64,000 nt of DNA from NCBI GenBank assembly GCA_051294375.1, contig CM119265.1:21168555-21232554 (forward strand), read 5' to 3'. How positions within the stretch are numbered: position 1 is the stretch's first letter; every line of letters starts with the position of its first letter. This document shows, one piece after another, positions 23,267-35,160 of the stretch. The translations under genes and the position numbers were made by a program. The notes under the pieces are model-generated. The model was not told the origin of the DNA. It saw only the letters and a program-made list of their open reading frames with translations, and did not search any database. The stretch is from Paraspadella gotoi. Its lineage: Eukaryota > Chaetognatha.

Positions 23267-23947
23267 ACGGAAGAACTCCTCGAAATCCGCGACCGAGTTT
23301 CGATGGAATCGGACGTTCTCGTCGTCGTCGTCCTCGTCTTGGGTGTTGTCGTCGTTGTCTTCGTTGTTGTCGTCGTCTTTACTGATGCGGCGATGCTACT
23401 GCTGTCCTCCCTGCTGTCGTTTCAGCCGCTGTTTTCGCTGCAGCGAATTTGAAAGAGGAAACCATCGTTCGATCCGGTGAGATTTTTTGGAGGAGAAAAG
23501 GTAAATGTGAAAAAGGAGAAACGTTTGTGATTTGGTGCTGATCGAGAAATCGATGTGAAGCATCGAGGATGTCTCCTTGAATTTCGGTCCTAAAGAAATC
23601 GCATTTGAACGGGATTCGTACCCGAGACCTCGAGGCTTTTTTCCCGCCAAATGAAGCGTTGAACTCGACGACAAAAACTAAGTTTTTAAAAATATATTTT
23701 GTCTTTCTCATTCTACGATCCGCGGAATGAAATACTATTTATATTGCAATCTTTCCAAAGGAATCAATTAGCGACGGACAGACGGACAGACGGATCAAAA
23801 GATGAAATATCGTCTCGTCATTACAGCATCAGGATAGATTCCTTATATACTTATTTATCTTTGACAGATGACTATTTATATTCTGCGATTCTCTCTGCTG
23901 AATCTCTCTTTCTTTCTCTCNNNNNNNNNNNNNNNNNNNNNNNNNTT

Positions 23948-24018
<71 letters not shown>

Positions 24019-24268
24019 ATTCTCAACTCATCTCCACTCCCCTCCCCTCTTCCCCATCTTTCATCCACCTCACCCCCCCCTCTCCCCCTCTTCCTCGCAA
24101 ACCAACCCGATCTCTCTGCTCCCGGCATAACTGTTCCCCAGGGACTGACAAAAGGCAAAAACTCATTTATCTATTGCTCACCTCTAGCGGACGGAAAACG
24201 AGCTTACTGGATGCTATAAATAAATGATATCCTTCCCCCTGCTCCCCTTCTCCTCTCTCTCTCCTCTT

Positions 24269-24325
<57 letters not shown>

Positions 24326-24345
24326 TCTCTCTTATCTCTCGCTTT
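23185..24345. repeat. Three CT-rich microsatellite blocks with unique spacer
   Basis: CT-rich runs at 23185-23264, about 23905-24014 (with a 25-N gap at 23921-23945) and 24250-24345. The spacer includes a (GTC)n patch near 23315-23375. It also has a B-box-like word on the minus strand (GGGTACGAATCCC, 23611-23623) that hints at a decayed tRNA-derived element, with no matching A box. Confidence 0.7.
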
Positions 24346-24358
24346 ACTCCCCTCTTTT

Positions 24359-24904
24359 CCCAGTTTCATGTTCAATCACCGCACGTGTAATACAAGCGGA
24401 TAAAGCGGAAGTAAATATTTGAATTTTTAAAATCCTCCTCCTCTGCGCCTCCTCCTCTTCTCCTCTGTCGCACTCTTCCTCTACCTCGTCTTCTCTCGCG
24501 AAGCTTCGTGATCCCCTGCATCTTCCATAACAAGGATCTGGGAGGAAGAGAGGGTTGAGGAGAGAGGAAGAGAGGCAGAAAGGGAGAATAACGAGAGAGA
24601 AGAGGTAGGAGCGAGGGAGAAGTAAGAGGAAAAGATTTATAAGAGAAGAAATAGAGGAGAGAGAGAAGATCTGGAGGGAGGAGGAAGAAGTAAGAACGAG
24701 AGAAGAGGCAGGACGGAAGAAATAAGAGGAAAAGAGGGAGAAAAAAATGAGAAAGGTAAATAAAGGCGAGAGGGACGGAAAAATGATAGGAGATAAGAAT
24801 AAGGGCGAGAGCTCAGGGAGATTATAAAGAATGCATTAGGACAGAGGAGGAGAAAAGATGAAGAGCAGGAGAGCCTGAAAAAAAAGAAAATAATTTAAAA
24901 ATCA
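24359..24904. repeat. Tandem ~0.52 kb duplication, copy 1 (noisier)
   Basis: It matches 24931-25436 along its length. Shared landmarks include acaagcggataaa-gcggaagta, cctcgtcttctctcgcgaag, cttcgtgatccc and caaggatctgggaggaagag. The rest is a long purine-rich stretch ending gagagcctgaaaaaa. Confidence 0.8.
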
Positions 24905-24930
24905 TCTCTCTCTGTTTCCCTCTCTTTTTC

Positions 24931-25436
24931 CCCAGTGTTCATTTGTTCAAATTCACCGCCACGTGGTAATGACAAGCGGATAAAGGCGGAAGTAGAGTGA
25001 CAAACAAAAGAGCAACCGGTTGAATTTTAAAAATCCTCCTCCTCTTCCTCCTCTTCCTCCTCTCTCGCAATCTCTTCCTCTTCCTCGTCTTCTCTCGCGA
25101 AGCTTCGTGATCCCCGCATCTGTCGCGATGAACAAGGATCTGGGAGGAAGAGAGGGAGGAAGGGGAGAGGGAGGAGAGAGGAGGAGAGGGAGGAAAGGGG
25201 AGAAGGAACGAGAGAGAAGAGGGGTAGGAGGGAGGGAGAAGTAAGAGGGAAAAGAGGGAGAAGAAATAAGAGAAGGAAATAAGAGGGAGAGGGAGGAAAA
25301 AAATGATAGGGAGGAAAGAGAATAAGGGGGAGGAGCTCAGGGAGGATATAAAGGAGATGGAATGTAGGGAGAGAGAGGAGGAGAAAAGATGAAGAGAGGA
25401 GAGCCTGAAAAAAAAAGAAAGATATCTTAAAAATCT
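24931..25436. repeat. Tandem ~0.52 kb duplication, copy 2
   Basis: Partner of 24359-24904, with fewer irregular insertions. It is followed by T-rich sequence and an N gap (25493-25596). Confidence 0.8.
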
Positions 25437-26019
25437 TTCTACTTCTGCTGTTTTCAATCTCATTTTTTTTTTTAAACTTTTTGTTTTTTTTTNNNNNNNN
25501 NNNNNNNNNNNNNNNNNNNNNNNNNNNNNNNNNNNNNNNNNNNNNNNNNNNNNNNNNNNNNNNNNNNNNNNNNNNNNNNNNNNNNNNNNNNNNNNNTTTT
25601 TTTTTTTCCTTAAACTTACCCTCCTCCCAATTTTTCTTCTTCCCAGTTTTTCTCTCACTCTCCTTAACTTCTCTCCCACCTCGAATACCCCACCTCCCCC
25701 TCCATCTCCCAAGCCCCCCCCTCCCAAGCGCCGCGAGGAGGGAAGAACTTGTCAGTAGAAAATCAGCGAAGAAGAATAGAAAGTCCTGGTAATGAATGCA
25801 GTTAAGGAGAAAAGCTGTTCCCTTCCCCGTGCAGCGACAGCGGAAACGGGGTTCCGTTGGCGCGACCGCCGCCGCCGCCGCCGCAGGCCTCCTCGCTGCA
25901 GCTTTCGCGTCGCGCGCTGCTGCTTCCCTGAGGCGGCGGACGTCGGCGGAGCGGCGGCGGCGGCGTCAAGATGAGGGCGAATCCAGCAAACAAGCCAATT
26001 CACTCGAATGGCGTTGGAG

Positions 26020-26250
<231 letters not shown>

Positions 26251-26304
26251 GCACTGACTTCCCGCAGATGCACAACAATGACGCCTTTTTTGCGGCGAAA
26301 GCGA

Positions 26305-26378
26305 TGAATGCGATGAAAGATATGAATGCGATGAATGATATGAATGCGATGAATGATATGAATGCGATGAATACGACC
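26305..26378. repeat. 18 bp tandem repeat (GATATGAATGCGATGAAT)
   Basis: About four copies. Because 18 is a multiple of three, it leaves an open Met-Asn-Ala/Asp frame. There is no sign this is translated. Confidence 0.85.
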
Positions 26379-26468
26379 ATCGAATCGCGGTATGAATAAA
26401 AAATTGAGAAGCTTTATCCGTTTCCATCTTCTATCGGTTTTCGTTTCGATCGAGACGATTCACTAGGA

Positions 26469-26473
<5 letters not shown>

Positions 26474-26522
<49 letters not shown>
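26474..26522. repeat. (CT)n microsatellite
   Basis: Pure CT dinucleotide for about 49 bases. Confidence 0.95.
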
Positions 26523-26526
<4 letters not shown>

Positions 26527-26759
26527 TCGTCCTCATTTTTTCACCGGCGCCATCTGCTTCCATCTTCCATTGTCGCAAAGTTCCTTCATTTATTTCCTTA
26601 TGTTCTTTCCTCCAACCCTGGCCTCCTGTACATCTTTCCCCACAACTTGACTTCTCTTTATTTTCTTCTTTTTCCCCTTTTCTTTCTCCTAACTTTCCGT
26701 CCCCATTCTTCCTTTCTTTTTATCTTCTTCTCCCAACTTTCTTCTCTTTATTTTATTCT

Positions 26760-29700
26760 ACTTGACATTTCCTCCCCCTCTTCCTCTCTCTTCTCCTCTC
26801 TCTANNNNNNNNNNNNNNNNNNNNNNNNNAATCCCCTTCTTTCCTCTCTTTCTTAATTCTCTCTTCACATTTCCTCACCTCTTCCTCTCTCTCCTCCTCT
26901 CTCCTAAATTCCCCTCTTCTCCTCCCTCTCTCTTCTTTCTCTCTTCACATTTCCTCCCTCTTCTTCCTCTCTCTCCTCCTCTCCTTCTAAATTCCCCTCT
27001 TCTCCTCCCTCTCTCTCTTTCTCTCTTCACATTTCCTCCCCCTCTGCGCTCTCGTCTTCTCCTCTCTCTACTAAATTCCCCTCTCTTTCCTCTCTTTCTT
27101 TCCTTCTCTCTTCAACATTTTCCTTCACCCTCTATCCTCTCTCTCCTCCTCTCTGCTAAAATTCCCCTCTTCTCCTCCCTCTCTTCTCTTGTTCTCTCTT
27201 TCACATTTCTCTCCCCTTCTTCCTCTCTCTGTCTCCTCTCTCTACACATTTCCCTCTCTTATCCTCTCTTCTTTCAATTCCTGCTTCACATTTCCTCACC
27301 CTCTTCCTCTCTCTCTGCCTCGAGCTCCTCTAAAATTCCCTTCTTCTTCCTCCCTCTCTCTCTGTTCTTCCTTCACATTTCCTCCCTCTCTTCCTCTTCT
27401 CTCTCCTCCTCTCTCTAAATTTCCCACTCTTCTCCTCCCTCTCCTCTTTCTCTCTATCAACATTTCCTCCCCCTCTTCCTCTCTTCTCCCCCTCTCCTAA
27501 ATTCCCCTCTTCCTACCTCCCTCTCTCTTCTTTCTCCTCTTCACATTTCCTCCCTCTCTTCCCCTCTCCTACGTCCGTTCCTCTCTTCTAAATTCCCCCT
27601 CGCTTCTCCTCCCTCTCTCTCTTTCTCTCTCACCATTTCTCCCTCTCTTCCTACTCGCTCCTCCTCTTCTGCTTAAAATTCCCCTCTTCTCCTTCCCTCT
27701 CTCTCTTTCTCCTTCACATTTCCCTCCCCCTCTTCCTCTCTCTCCCTCCTCTCTCTAAATTCCCCTCTTGTCCTCCCTCTGCGCTCTTCTCTCTTCACCA
27801 TTCCTTCCTCCCCCCTCTTCCTCTCTACTTCTCCTTCTCTCTAAATTTCCCCTCCTCTTTCCTCCTTCTCTTTCCTTCTCTCTTCACGATGTATTCCCAC
27901 GCCTCTACATTTCGCTCTCTCTCCTGCCACTCTCTCCATAAGATCCCATTCTTCTCCTCCCTTCTCTCTCTTTCTCTACTTTCACAATTTCTCCCCTCTG
28001 TTCCTCCTCATCTCGTCCTCTCTCTAAATTCCCCTCTCTTCCTCTCTTTTTAATTTCCTTCTCTCCTTCACCATTTCCTCACCCTCTTCCTCTCTCTCCT
28101 CGTGCCCTCTCCTTCTAACAAAATTCACCCTCTTCTCCTCCCCTCTCTCATCTTTACTCTTCTTCACCATTCCTCCCCCTCTTCTCTCTCTTCTCCTCTC
28201 ACTAAATTCCCCTCTCTTGCCTCTCTTTCTTTTCCTTCTCTCTTCACATTGCCCTCACCCTCTTCCTCTCTCTCCTCCCTCTCTCCTAAATTCCCTTCTT
28301 CTCCTCCCGTCTCTCTCTTTCTCTCTTCACATTTCCTCCTTCTCTTCCTCTCTCGTCCTCCTCTCTCTAAATTCCCCTCTTCTCCTCCTTCTCTCTCTTT
28401 CCTTTCACAATTTCCTCCCTCTCTTCCTCTCTCTCTCCTCTTCTAACATTCCCCTCTTCTCCTCGCCTCTCTCTCTTTCTCTCTTCACATTTCTCCCTCT
28501 CTTCCCTCTCTCCTTCGTCTCTCTCAAATCCGCCTCTCTCTCTCGTCCCTCTCTCTCTTCTCTCTCTTTCCACATTTCCTCCCTCTCTCCTTCTCTCCTT
28601 TCCTCTCTCTAAATTCCCCCTTCTCCTCCTCATCTTCTCTTTCTCTCTTTCACATTTCCTTCCCCCTCTCCTCTCTCTCCTCCTCCTCTCTCAAATTCCC
28701 CCTCTTCTCCCTCCCTCTCTCTCTTTCTCTCTTACACATTCCTTCCCCCTCTTCCTCTCTGCTTCTCCCTCTCTAAAATCCCCTCTCTTCCTTCTCTTTC
28801 TTTCGCTTCTCTCTCACATTTCCTCACCCTCTTTCCTCTCTCTCCTCGCCTCCTCTCTAAAGTTCCCCTACTTCCTCCTCCCTCTCCTCTTCTTTCTCTC
28901 TTCACATTTCCTCCCCCTCTTCCTTCTCTCCTTCTTCCTCTCTCTACAAATTCCCCTCTTTCCTCTCTTCTTTCCTCTCTCTTCACCATTTCCTCACCTC
29001 TTCCTCTCTCTCCTCCTCTTCTCCTAAATTCCCTTCTCTCCTCCCTCTCTCTCTTTCTCTCTCACATTTCCTCCTTCTCCTCCTCTCTTCTCCTCTCTCC
29101 TCTAAATTTCCCCTCTTCTCCTCCCTCTCTCTCCTCTCTTTACCATTGTCCTTCACCCTTTCCTCCTCTCCTGGTCCTCTCTCTAAATTCCCCTCTTCTC
29201 CTCCCTCTCTCTCTTTTCTCTCTTTCACATTTCCTTCCCTCTCTTCCTCTCTCGTCCTCCTCTCTCTAAATTCCAACCTCGTCTCCTCCTCTCTCTCTTT
29301 CTCTCTTCACATTTCCTCCCCCTCTTCCTCTCTCTCTTCCCTTCTTCCTAAATTCCCCTCTTCTCCTCCCTCTCTCTCTTTTCTCTCTTCACATTTCCTC
29401 CCCCTCTTCCTCTCTCTTTCTCCTTCTCTTCTAAATTCCCCTCTCTTCCTCCTTTCTTCCTTCTCTCTTCACATTTCCCACCCTTTCCTCTCTCTCCTCC
29501 TCTCTCTAAAATTTCCCCTCTTCTCTCCCTCTCTTCTCTTTCTCTCTTCACATTTCCTCCCCCTCTTCCTCTCTCTTCTCCTCTCCCTCTAAATTCCCTC
29601 TCTTCCTTCTCTCTCCTGTCTCTCTTCACATTTCCTCACCCTCTTCCTCTCTCTCCTCCTCTCTCTAAATTCCCTTTCTTCTCTCCCTCTCTCCTTCTCT

Positions 29701-31310
29701 CTTCACATTTCCTCCCTCTCTTCCTCTCTCTCCTCCTCTCTCTTGAAATTTCCCCTCTTCTCCCTCACCTACATACTACTATACTCTCTCTCACATTTCC
29801 TCCCTCTCTCCTCTCTTCCTCCTCCTCCTCTAAATTCCCCTCTTTCTCCTGCCCTCTCTCTCTTTCTCTCTTCACATTTCCTCCCTCTCTTCCCTCTCTC
29901 TCCTCCTCTCTCATAAATCCCCTCTTCTCCTCCCCTCTCTTCGCTTTCTCTCTTCACATTTCCTCCCTTTCCTCTTCCTCTGCTCTCCTACCTCTCTTCT
30001 AAACTTTTTTTTTCCCCTCACTTCCTCCCTCTCTCTCTTTCCTCTGCTTCACATTTCCCTCCCCCTCTTCCTCTCTCTTCCTCCCCTCTCACTCTAATTC
30101 CCCTTCTTCTCCTCCCCTCTCTCTCTGTTCTCTCTTCACATTTCCTCCTCCCTTCCTCTCTCTTCCTCCTCTCTCTAAAATCCTCCTCTTCCTCTCTTGT
30201 CTTTCCTTCTCTCTTCACATTTCCTCACCCTCGTTCCTCGTCTCTCCTCCTCTCTCTACAAATTCCCCTGCTTCTCCTCCCTCTCCTCTCTTTCTCTCTT
30301 TCACCATTTCCTCCCCCTCTCTCCTCTTCTTCTCCTCTCTTAAATTCCCCTCTCTTCCTTGTCTCTTTCTTTCCTTCTCTCTTCACATTTCCTCACCCTC
30401 TTCCTCTCTCTTCCTCCTCCTCTAAATTCCCTTCTTCTCTCCCCTCTTCTTTCTTCTTTCTCTCTTCACATTACACTGCCCTTTCTCTTCCCTCGTCTCT
30501 CCTCCTCTCTCTAAAATTCCTCTTCTCCTCCCTCTCTCTCTCTCCTCTTCACATTTCCTCCTTCCCCCTCTTCCTCTCTCCTTCTCCTCTCTCTAAATTC
30601 CCCTACTCATTCCTCTCTCTCTTTCTTTCCTTCTCTCTTCACATTTCCTCACCCTCTTCCTCTCTCTCCTCCATCTCTCTAAATTGCCCCTCTTCTCCTC
30701 CCTCTCCTCTCTTCTCTCTTCACATTTCCTCCCCTGATGGATGAAGACTATCCAATCGAAGCACATTTGGCCATGGCCTCGCACTCCACACCGCCAGTTA
30801 CCCCGCACCTCCAGCGCATCAAACACCCTAAATGCCGACGCGCCCTGGCGTCATAGAGCGATCAGCCCCAGTCGCGCCTTTGCCCAGCCGTGCAACCCCG
30901 ACAGACCCGACGCACCGTTCCTCTCTCGTCTCCTCTCATCTAAATTCCTCGCTCCTCTCGTCCTTTTCCTTCTCTCTTCATCATTTCCTCACCCTCTTCC
31001 TCTTCTCTCCTCCCTCTTCAAATTCCACTTCTTCTCCTCCCCTCTCTCTCTTCTCTCTATCACATCCTCCTGTTCTCTTCGCTCTCTGCTCCTCCTCTCT
31101 TCTAAATTCACCTCTCTCTCCTCCCTCTCTCTCCTTTACTCTCTTCACACTTTCCTCCTTCTCTTCCTCTCTCTCCCCTCTCTCTTGAAATTCCCCTCTA
31201 TCTCCATCCCTCTCTCTCCTTTGCTCTCTTCGCACATTTTACCTCTCCCTCTTCCTCTCCTTCCCCCTCTCTCTAAATTCCCCTCCCCCCTTCCTTCTTT
31301 CTCCTCCAAC
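26760..31310. repeat. 4.5 kb pyrimidine-strand minisatellite
   Basis: A ~75-80 bp unit repeats throughout. Its fixed points are ctcttcacatttcctc, then (c)cctcttcctctctctcctcc, then ctctctaaattcccctcttc. Two subtypes alternate: cacatttcctccccctc and cacatttcctcaccctc. The plus strand is almost free of A and G outside the cacattt and ctaaat words. Unit length varies by single-base indels typical of uncorrected long reads. A 25-N gap lies at 26805-26829 and a 190 bp unrelated segment at 30735-30925. Long Phe/Ser/Pro frames across it are artefacts. Confidence 0.9.
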
Positions 31311-34300
31311 TCTTTGTCGAATAATGTCCTTCCTCCGTTTTCTGCCTCCCACCGATTCGCCGCGATATTTCTTAGCAGACCCACGAGTATTCATTCCACA
31401 TAAATACGGCCAGGAATCCCTTATACCTGCCTATTCATGCGCCTCCGTTCGCTCAAAAACACCCAGTTTTTTCTCCCTCTCTCCTCTACAACTACTCTTC
31501 TCTCTCGTCTCTCCATCCACTCTTCCTCTCTCTTCTCGCTCTCCACTCATGCTCTCTATCTCTCTCTCTCTGCTCTCTCTTCCCTCTCTTCTCCTCTCTC
31601 TGCTCTCTCTTCTCTCTCTTCTCCTCTCTCATCGCTCTCTCTTTGTCTCTCTCTCGATTTCGCTTTTTCAGCTGATCGAGTATCCCTGTAATCATCTTAT
31701 CATTACTTTTTCTTCTTCATTCACCTGACTTGTTGTGGTTAGTTTGCACAATACAATTCCAAACTCACCCATTGATAACAATGACCTAATTATCACAGTT
31801 CAAAAACAACGGGCCTATTTTCTAAAGAATCAGGAGATGCCTTTTTGATTACATTGAAAAAATAACGTTAAGAAAAAACTCCGTCGCAGTGCCACCATAG
31901 CAGACCCCGTTTCTGGCATCCTTTTAAAAAAAGAAAAATAGAAGAAGAAAAATTCACATGCAAAGAGAGAGGAGGATGAGGTTAAGGAGGTTTGAGGAGT
32001 GCACAACGCCAGGGGAGGCAAATTAAGGAGTTGAAAGCAGCGGCATCGAGGATGAGGAGTTGAAAGGCGGACATACACACACCACACTGGGGAGGGCGAG
32101 GAATGAGGAGAGCTTGAAAGAAGGGCGTAGGATGAGCCTCGAGGCGACGAGGAGTTGAAATAGCCTAGTCGGGAGGATTGAGGATGTTGAAAGAGGATGA
32201 GGATGAGGAGTTGACAAGAGGGAGGATGAGCGGAGGACGTGAGCAGAGTTTGAAATAGGGAGGATGAGGAGTTGATAAAAGAGGGTAGGTATTAGGAGTG
32301 AAAGAGGGAAGGATGAGGAGTTAAATAGGGAGAACGAGGGAGTTGAAAGTAGGTTAGGCTGAGAGAGACGAGAAGTTGAAATAGGGGAGGGAATAGGAGG
32401 AGTGAAAAGAGGGAGGATGAGGAGTTTGACAAGTATGGGAGGTATGAGCGTCAAGAGACGAGAATTGACCAAATCAGCGGGAGATGAGGAGTTGAAAGTA
32501 GGGGCGGCCGAATGCGATGAGAGTGTGAGAAAGAGGGGGAAGGAGAGGAGTTGGACAAGTCGGGAAATGCATGAGATTAGAGGAGTTTTTAAAACTATGA
32601 GTTGTTCACAGGGTACTTCAATGGACCATAAATTCTACAAAAACAAAAGCAAAAAAAGAAATACAAAGAATATCGGCCCGCATTCTTATTGCCACTCATT
32701 AATCCCACTTACATTCTTCGTTAGAATAAGCAATAGTAATTTTTAAAAAACTGCTCAGTGGCGTAAAAAGACAGTAGGGGAAAGAAAGCCACCGTATACT
32801 AAGGAAATGCTAACCCATGTCCACATTAACTGGTGTTTGTTTACAACAAATCTCCTCCTTAGTTCGCACATAGAAAGAATAGAATTAGGCCCTCTCATAT
32901 CTTTTCTTTCTGTTTTCACCCACATGATCCTCTCCTCTCTCTCGTCTCTCTCTCCTATCTCTCTCTCTTCTCTCTAACTCTCTCTCTCTTTTGCTCTCAT
33001 CCTCTCTTTGCTTCCCCGACGTTCAACTTTTTTTATATTTTGTGAAAAAGATATTTTCTGCCGTAATTTTTATGGAGGGAAAGGGCATAAGGCTGCGCGA
33101 AGCCGTTCAATTAATAAAGGAATAAAATTTGGCACAAAGCGACTGATAAACGAATTAGTATCAGACTGCGCCGGCCTTACGCGAATCAGGCTTATCTATT
33201 TCGTCGATTCTGAGAGACGCCAACGTAATGTCTTTTTTGAGGGTCAGATCACGCTTGCAGAATCACAATACTAGGTGTCGGGGAGAGGAGAGAGAGAGAG
33301 AGAGATAGAAGAGAGAGAGATGGCAGATGACTGACCCTGAACCTGAGAGAAGACCGGACGAGAGAGAGCGAGAGAGAGAGATCATCCTGATAGGAGATGA
33401 AATGAGAGAGAAATATCGAGGCTAGGCCGCGAAGACTGCAGCACACGTAGTGAGACCACAAAAAAAAAAGAAAAGAAACAGAAAAGAAGAGAAAATACGA
33501 GAAAGAAACACAGAAATAGAGGAAAAGAGAGAGGACCATAGAAACAAAAAAAAATCTTAAAAATATATTTCTTCTGCGGAAATATATATATAATTCATAA
33601 ATTGGGTTTTTCCACAATCGCTCGGGCGGTGAGAGTCTAACCGTCTGTTGCGAGAACGAGCCTCATGTTAAATGTATTACTTTAATTAGATTTCTCCTAA
33701 AAAAATTTTTTCTTCAATAATTTTTTTCTCTTTTAGAAAACCAAATTGACTTTGCGTTTTTTACCTTATCCAAGGTTTTTCTTTCTTTTCTATTTTCTTT
33801 TGCTTATTTTTTTATTTTTGGACGGAACAGAAAAAATCATTTTGTCATCGATAGAAAAAAAAAAAAACACAACCCCCATCACCCGATTTTTTATTCAAAT
33901 ATTTTTTTTCGCTTAAAATTCAAAAAATTATAAAAGAAACAAAAAATTCAAGCTCAAAAAAAAAAAAAAAAAGAAGAATAAAATTAAAATAAAAATACCG
34001 TACATAAAACAAAAACAAAAAAAAAAAAAGATCATGAGGAAAATTGTCCACATCCTATCACTCTTAAACTGATATTCGGACTCCGAGAAACGGAAAAGAA
34101 AAGAGAAATGCTCCGGTTCCATCGATCCTAGAGCACAAATTTGCGAATTTTTTTTTTTGAGGACAGTGAGTATTGTTTTTCTTTGCCCTCAATTTTCTTT
34201 TTTCTATTTTTTGAACGCTTTTTCCTTTTTCTCGCGTAGGGAATTTTCTTTCTCCGCGTCGGATTTTATTATTTTGATATTATCGCTGGAAAAAAGGACG

Positions 34301-35160
34301 GTTAACGGGTCGTAAAATAATGTATGCGTGCGCTGTGTCCGATTGAACAGTACTACCATCGCAATTTGTTTTACTATCGTAAATAGTATAAGTTATATAT
34401 ATATATATATAGCGGCTGCGCATTCTGTTCGAATCGCAACGTTCTGATCAAGATTCCCTATATATTTTATAAATCTATTTAAAACTGCATAGTCAAGGCC
34501 CATATAAATTATATCAATTATGGCGCTACGATTTGAGTTAGCTGCCTTAGCGTCTTGGGGAACCAACGGAGTAGCAGCGCGATCGAAAATTCCCATTTAT
34601 TCATGCCCAAAAAATGGTATTTAAATTGAAACTGGTCACACCGCAGTTTTTCCCTCTTTTCCCAAATAAAACCTGCTTCGATCTTTTGTAAATCAGAACA
34701 AATCATACATCATCAGTATGGTTTCGGATAGCTTATTGTCTTTCTCTAACTAGATAAAAAAAGAAAAGTTTAAATTCTGTGCAATCTTGGAAATGCTTGA
34801 TAAAGCAATTCAAATGAAACTGAGTTTTTAGGTGGAAAACTGCATAGTCAAGCCTTCAATCTTTTTTTTGTTCTAAAGACCATCGAAAGAAACTATATTG
34901 TTTTTTATATCTGTTTCAGTTAGAGCGCGGCAGGAATTTAGAGGAGTTATATAATTAAATTTATAGAGCAAATAGAAAGGATATCAAGAATTTGCACGCT
35001 AAAAGCTTTTTTTAAGCGCGTATCCGTTTGTATTGAAACATGTTGACAGATAGGTTATCCCAATCGACAGGAATCAATTAAAAATAAAGCATTGATCATG
35101 CAGCATCCGGGCCAGAATAAATAGCCATATTTCAACATGGCCTTTACCGTATTTTACGTC
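31288..35160. repeat. Duplicated unit B, copy 1 (noisy, gap-free)
   Basis: It matches 35161-40130 in the same order: cttcct..ctttgtcgaataat, then CT-rich, tttttcag-tgatcgagt, acccattgataacaatg, a purine minisatellite, aaaaaactgc-agtg-cgtaaaaag, (CT)n/(GA)n, ttcataaattgggtttttccacaat, and then the 33880-35160 part matching 38870-40130. Extra single bases are abundant in 31288-33650. Where copy 2 has N gaps this copy has sequence. Confidence 0.8.
31968..32560. repeat. Purine-rich 23 bp minisatellite (noisy copy)
   Basis: Degenerate units around gatgaggagttgaaa-gaggga. Same family as 35761-36250. Confidence 0.8.

Noticed and set aside
33008-33274. 88-codon plus-strand frame as a real gene
   Set aside because: It begins in CT repeat, sits in a noisy copy opposite an N gap, and no family could be recognised with confidence.
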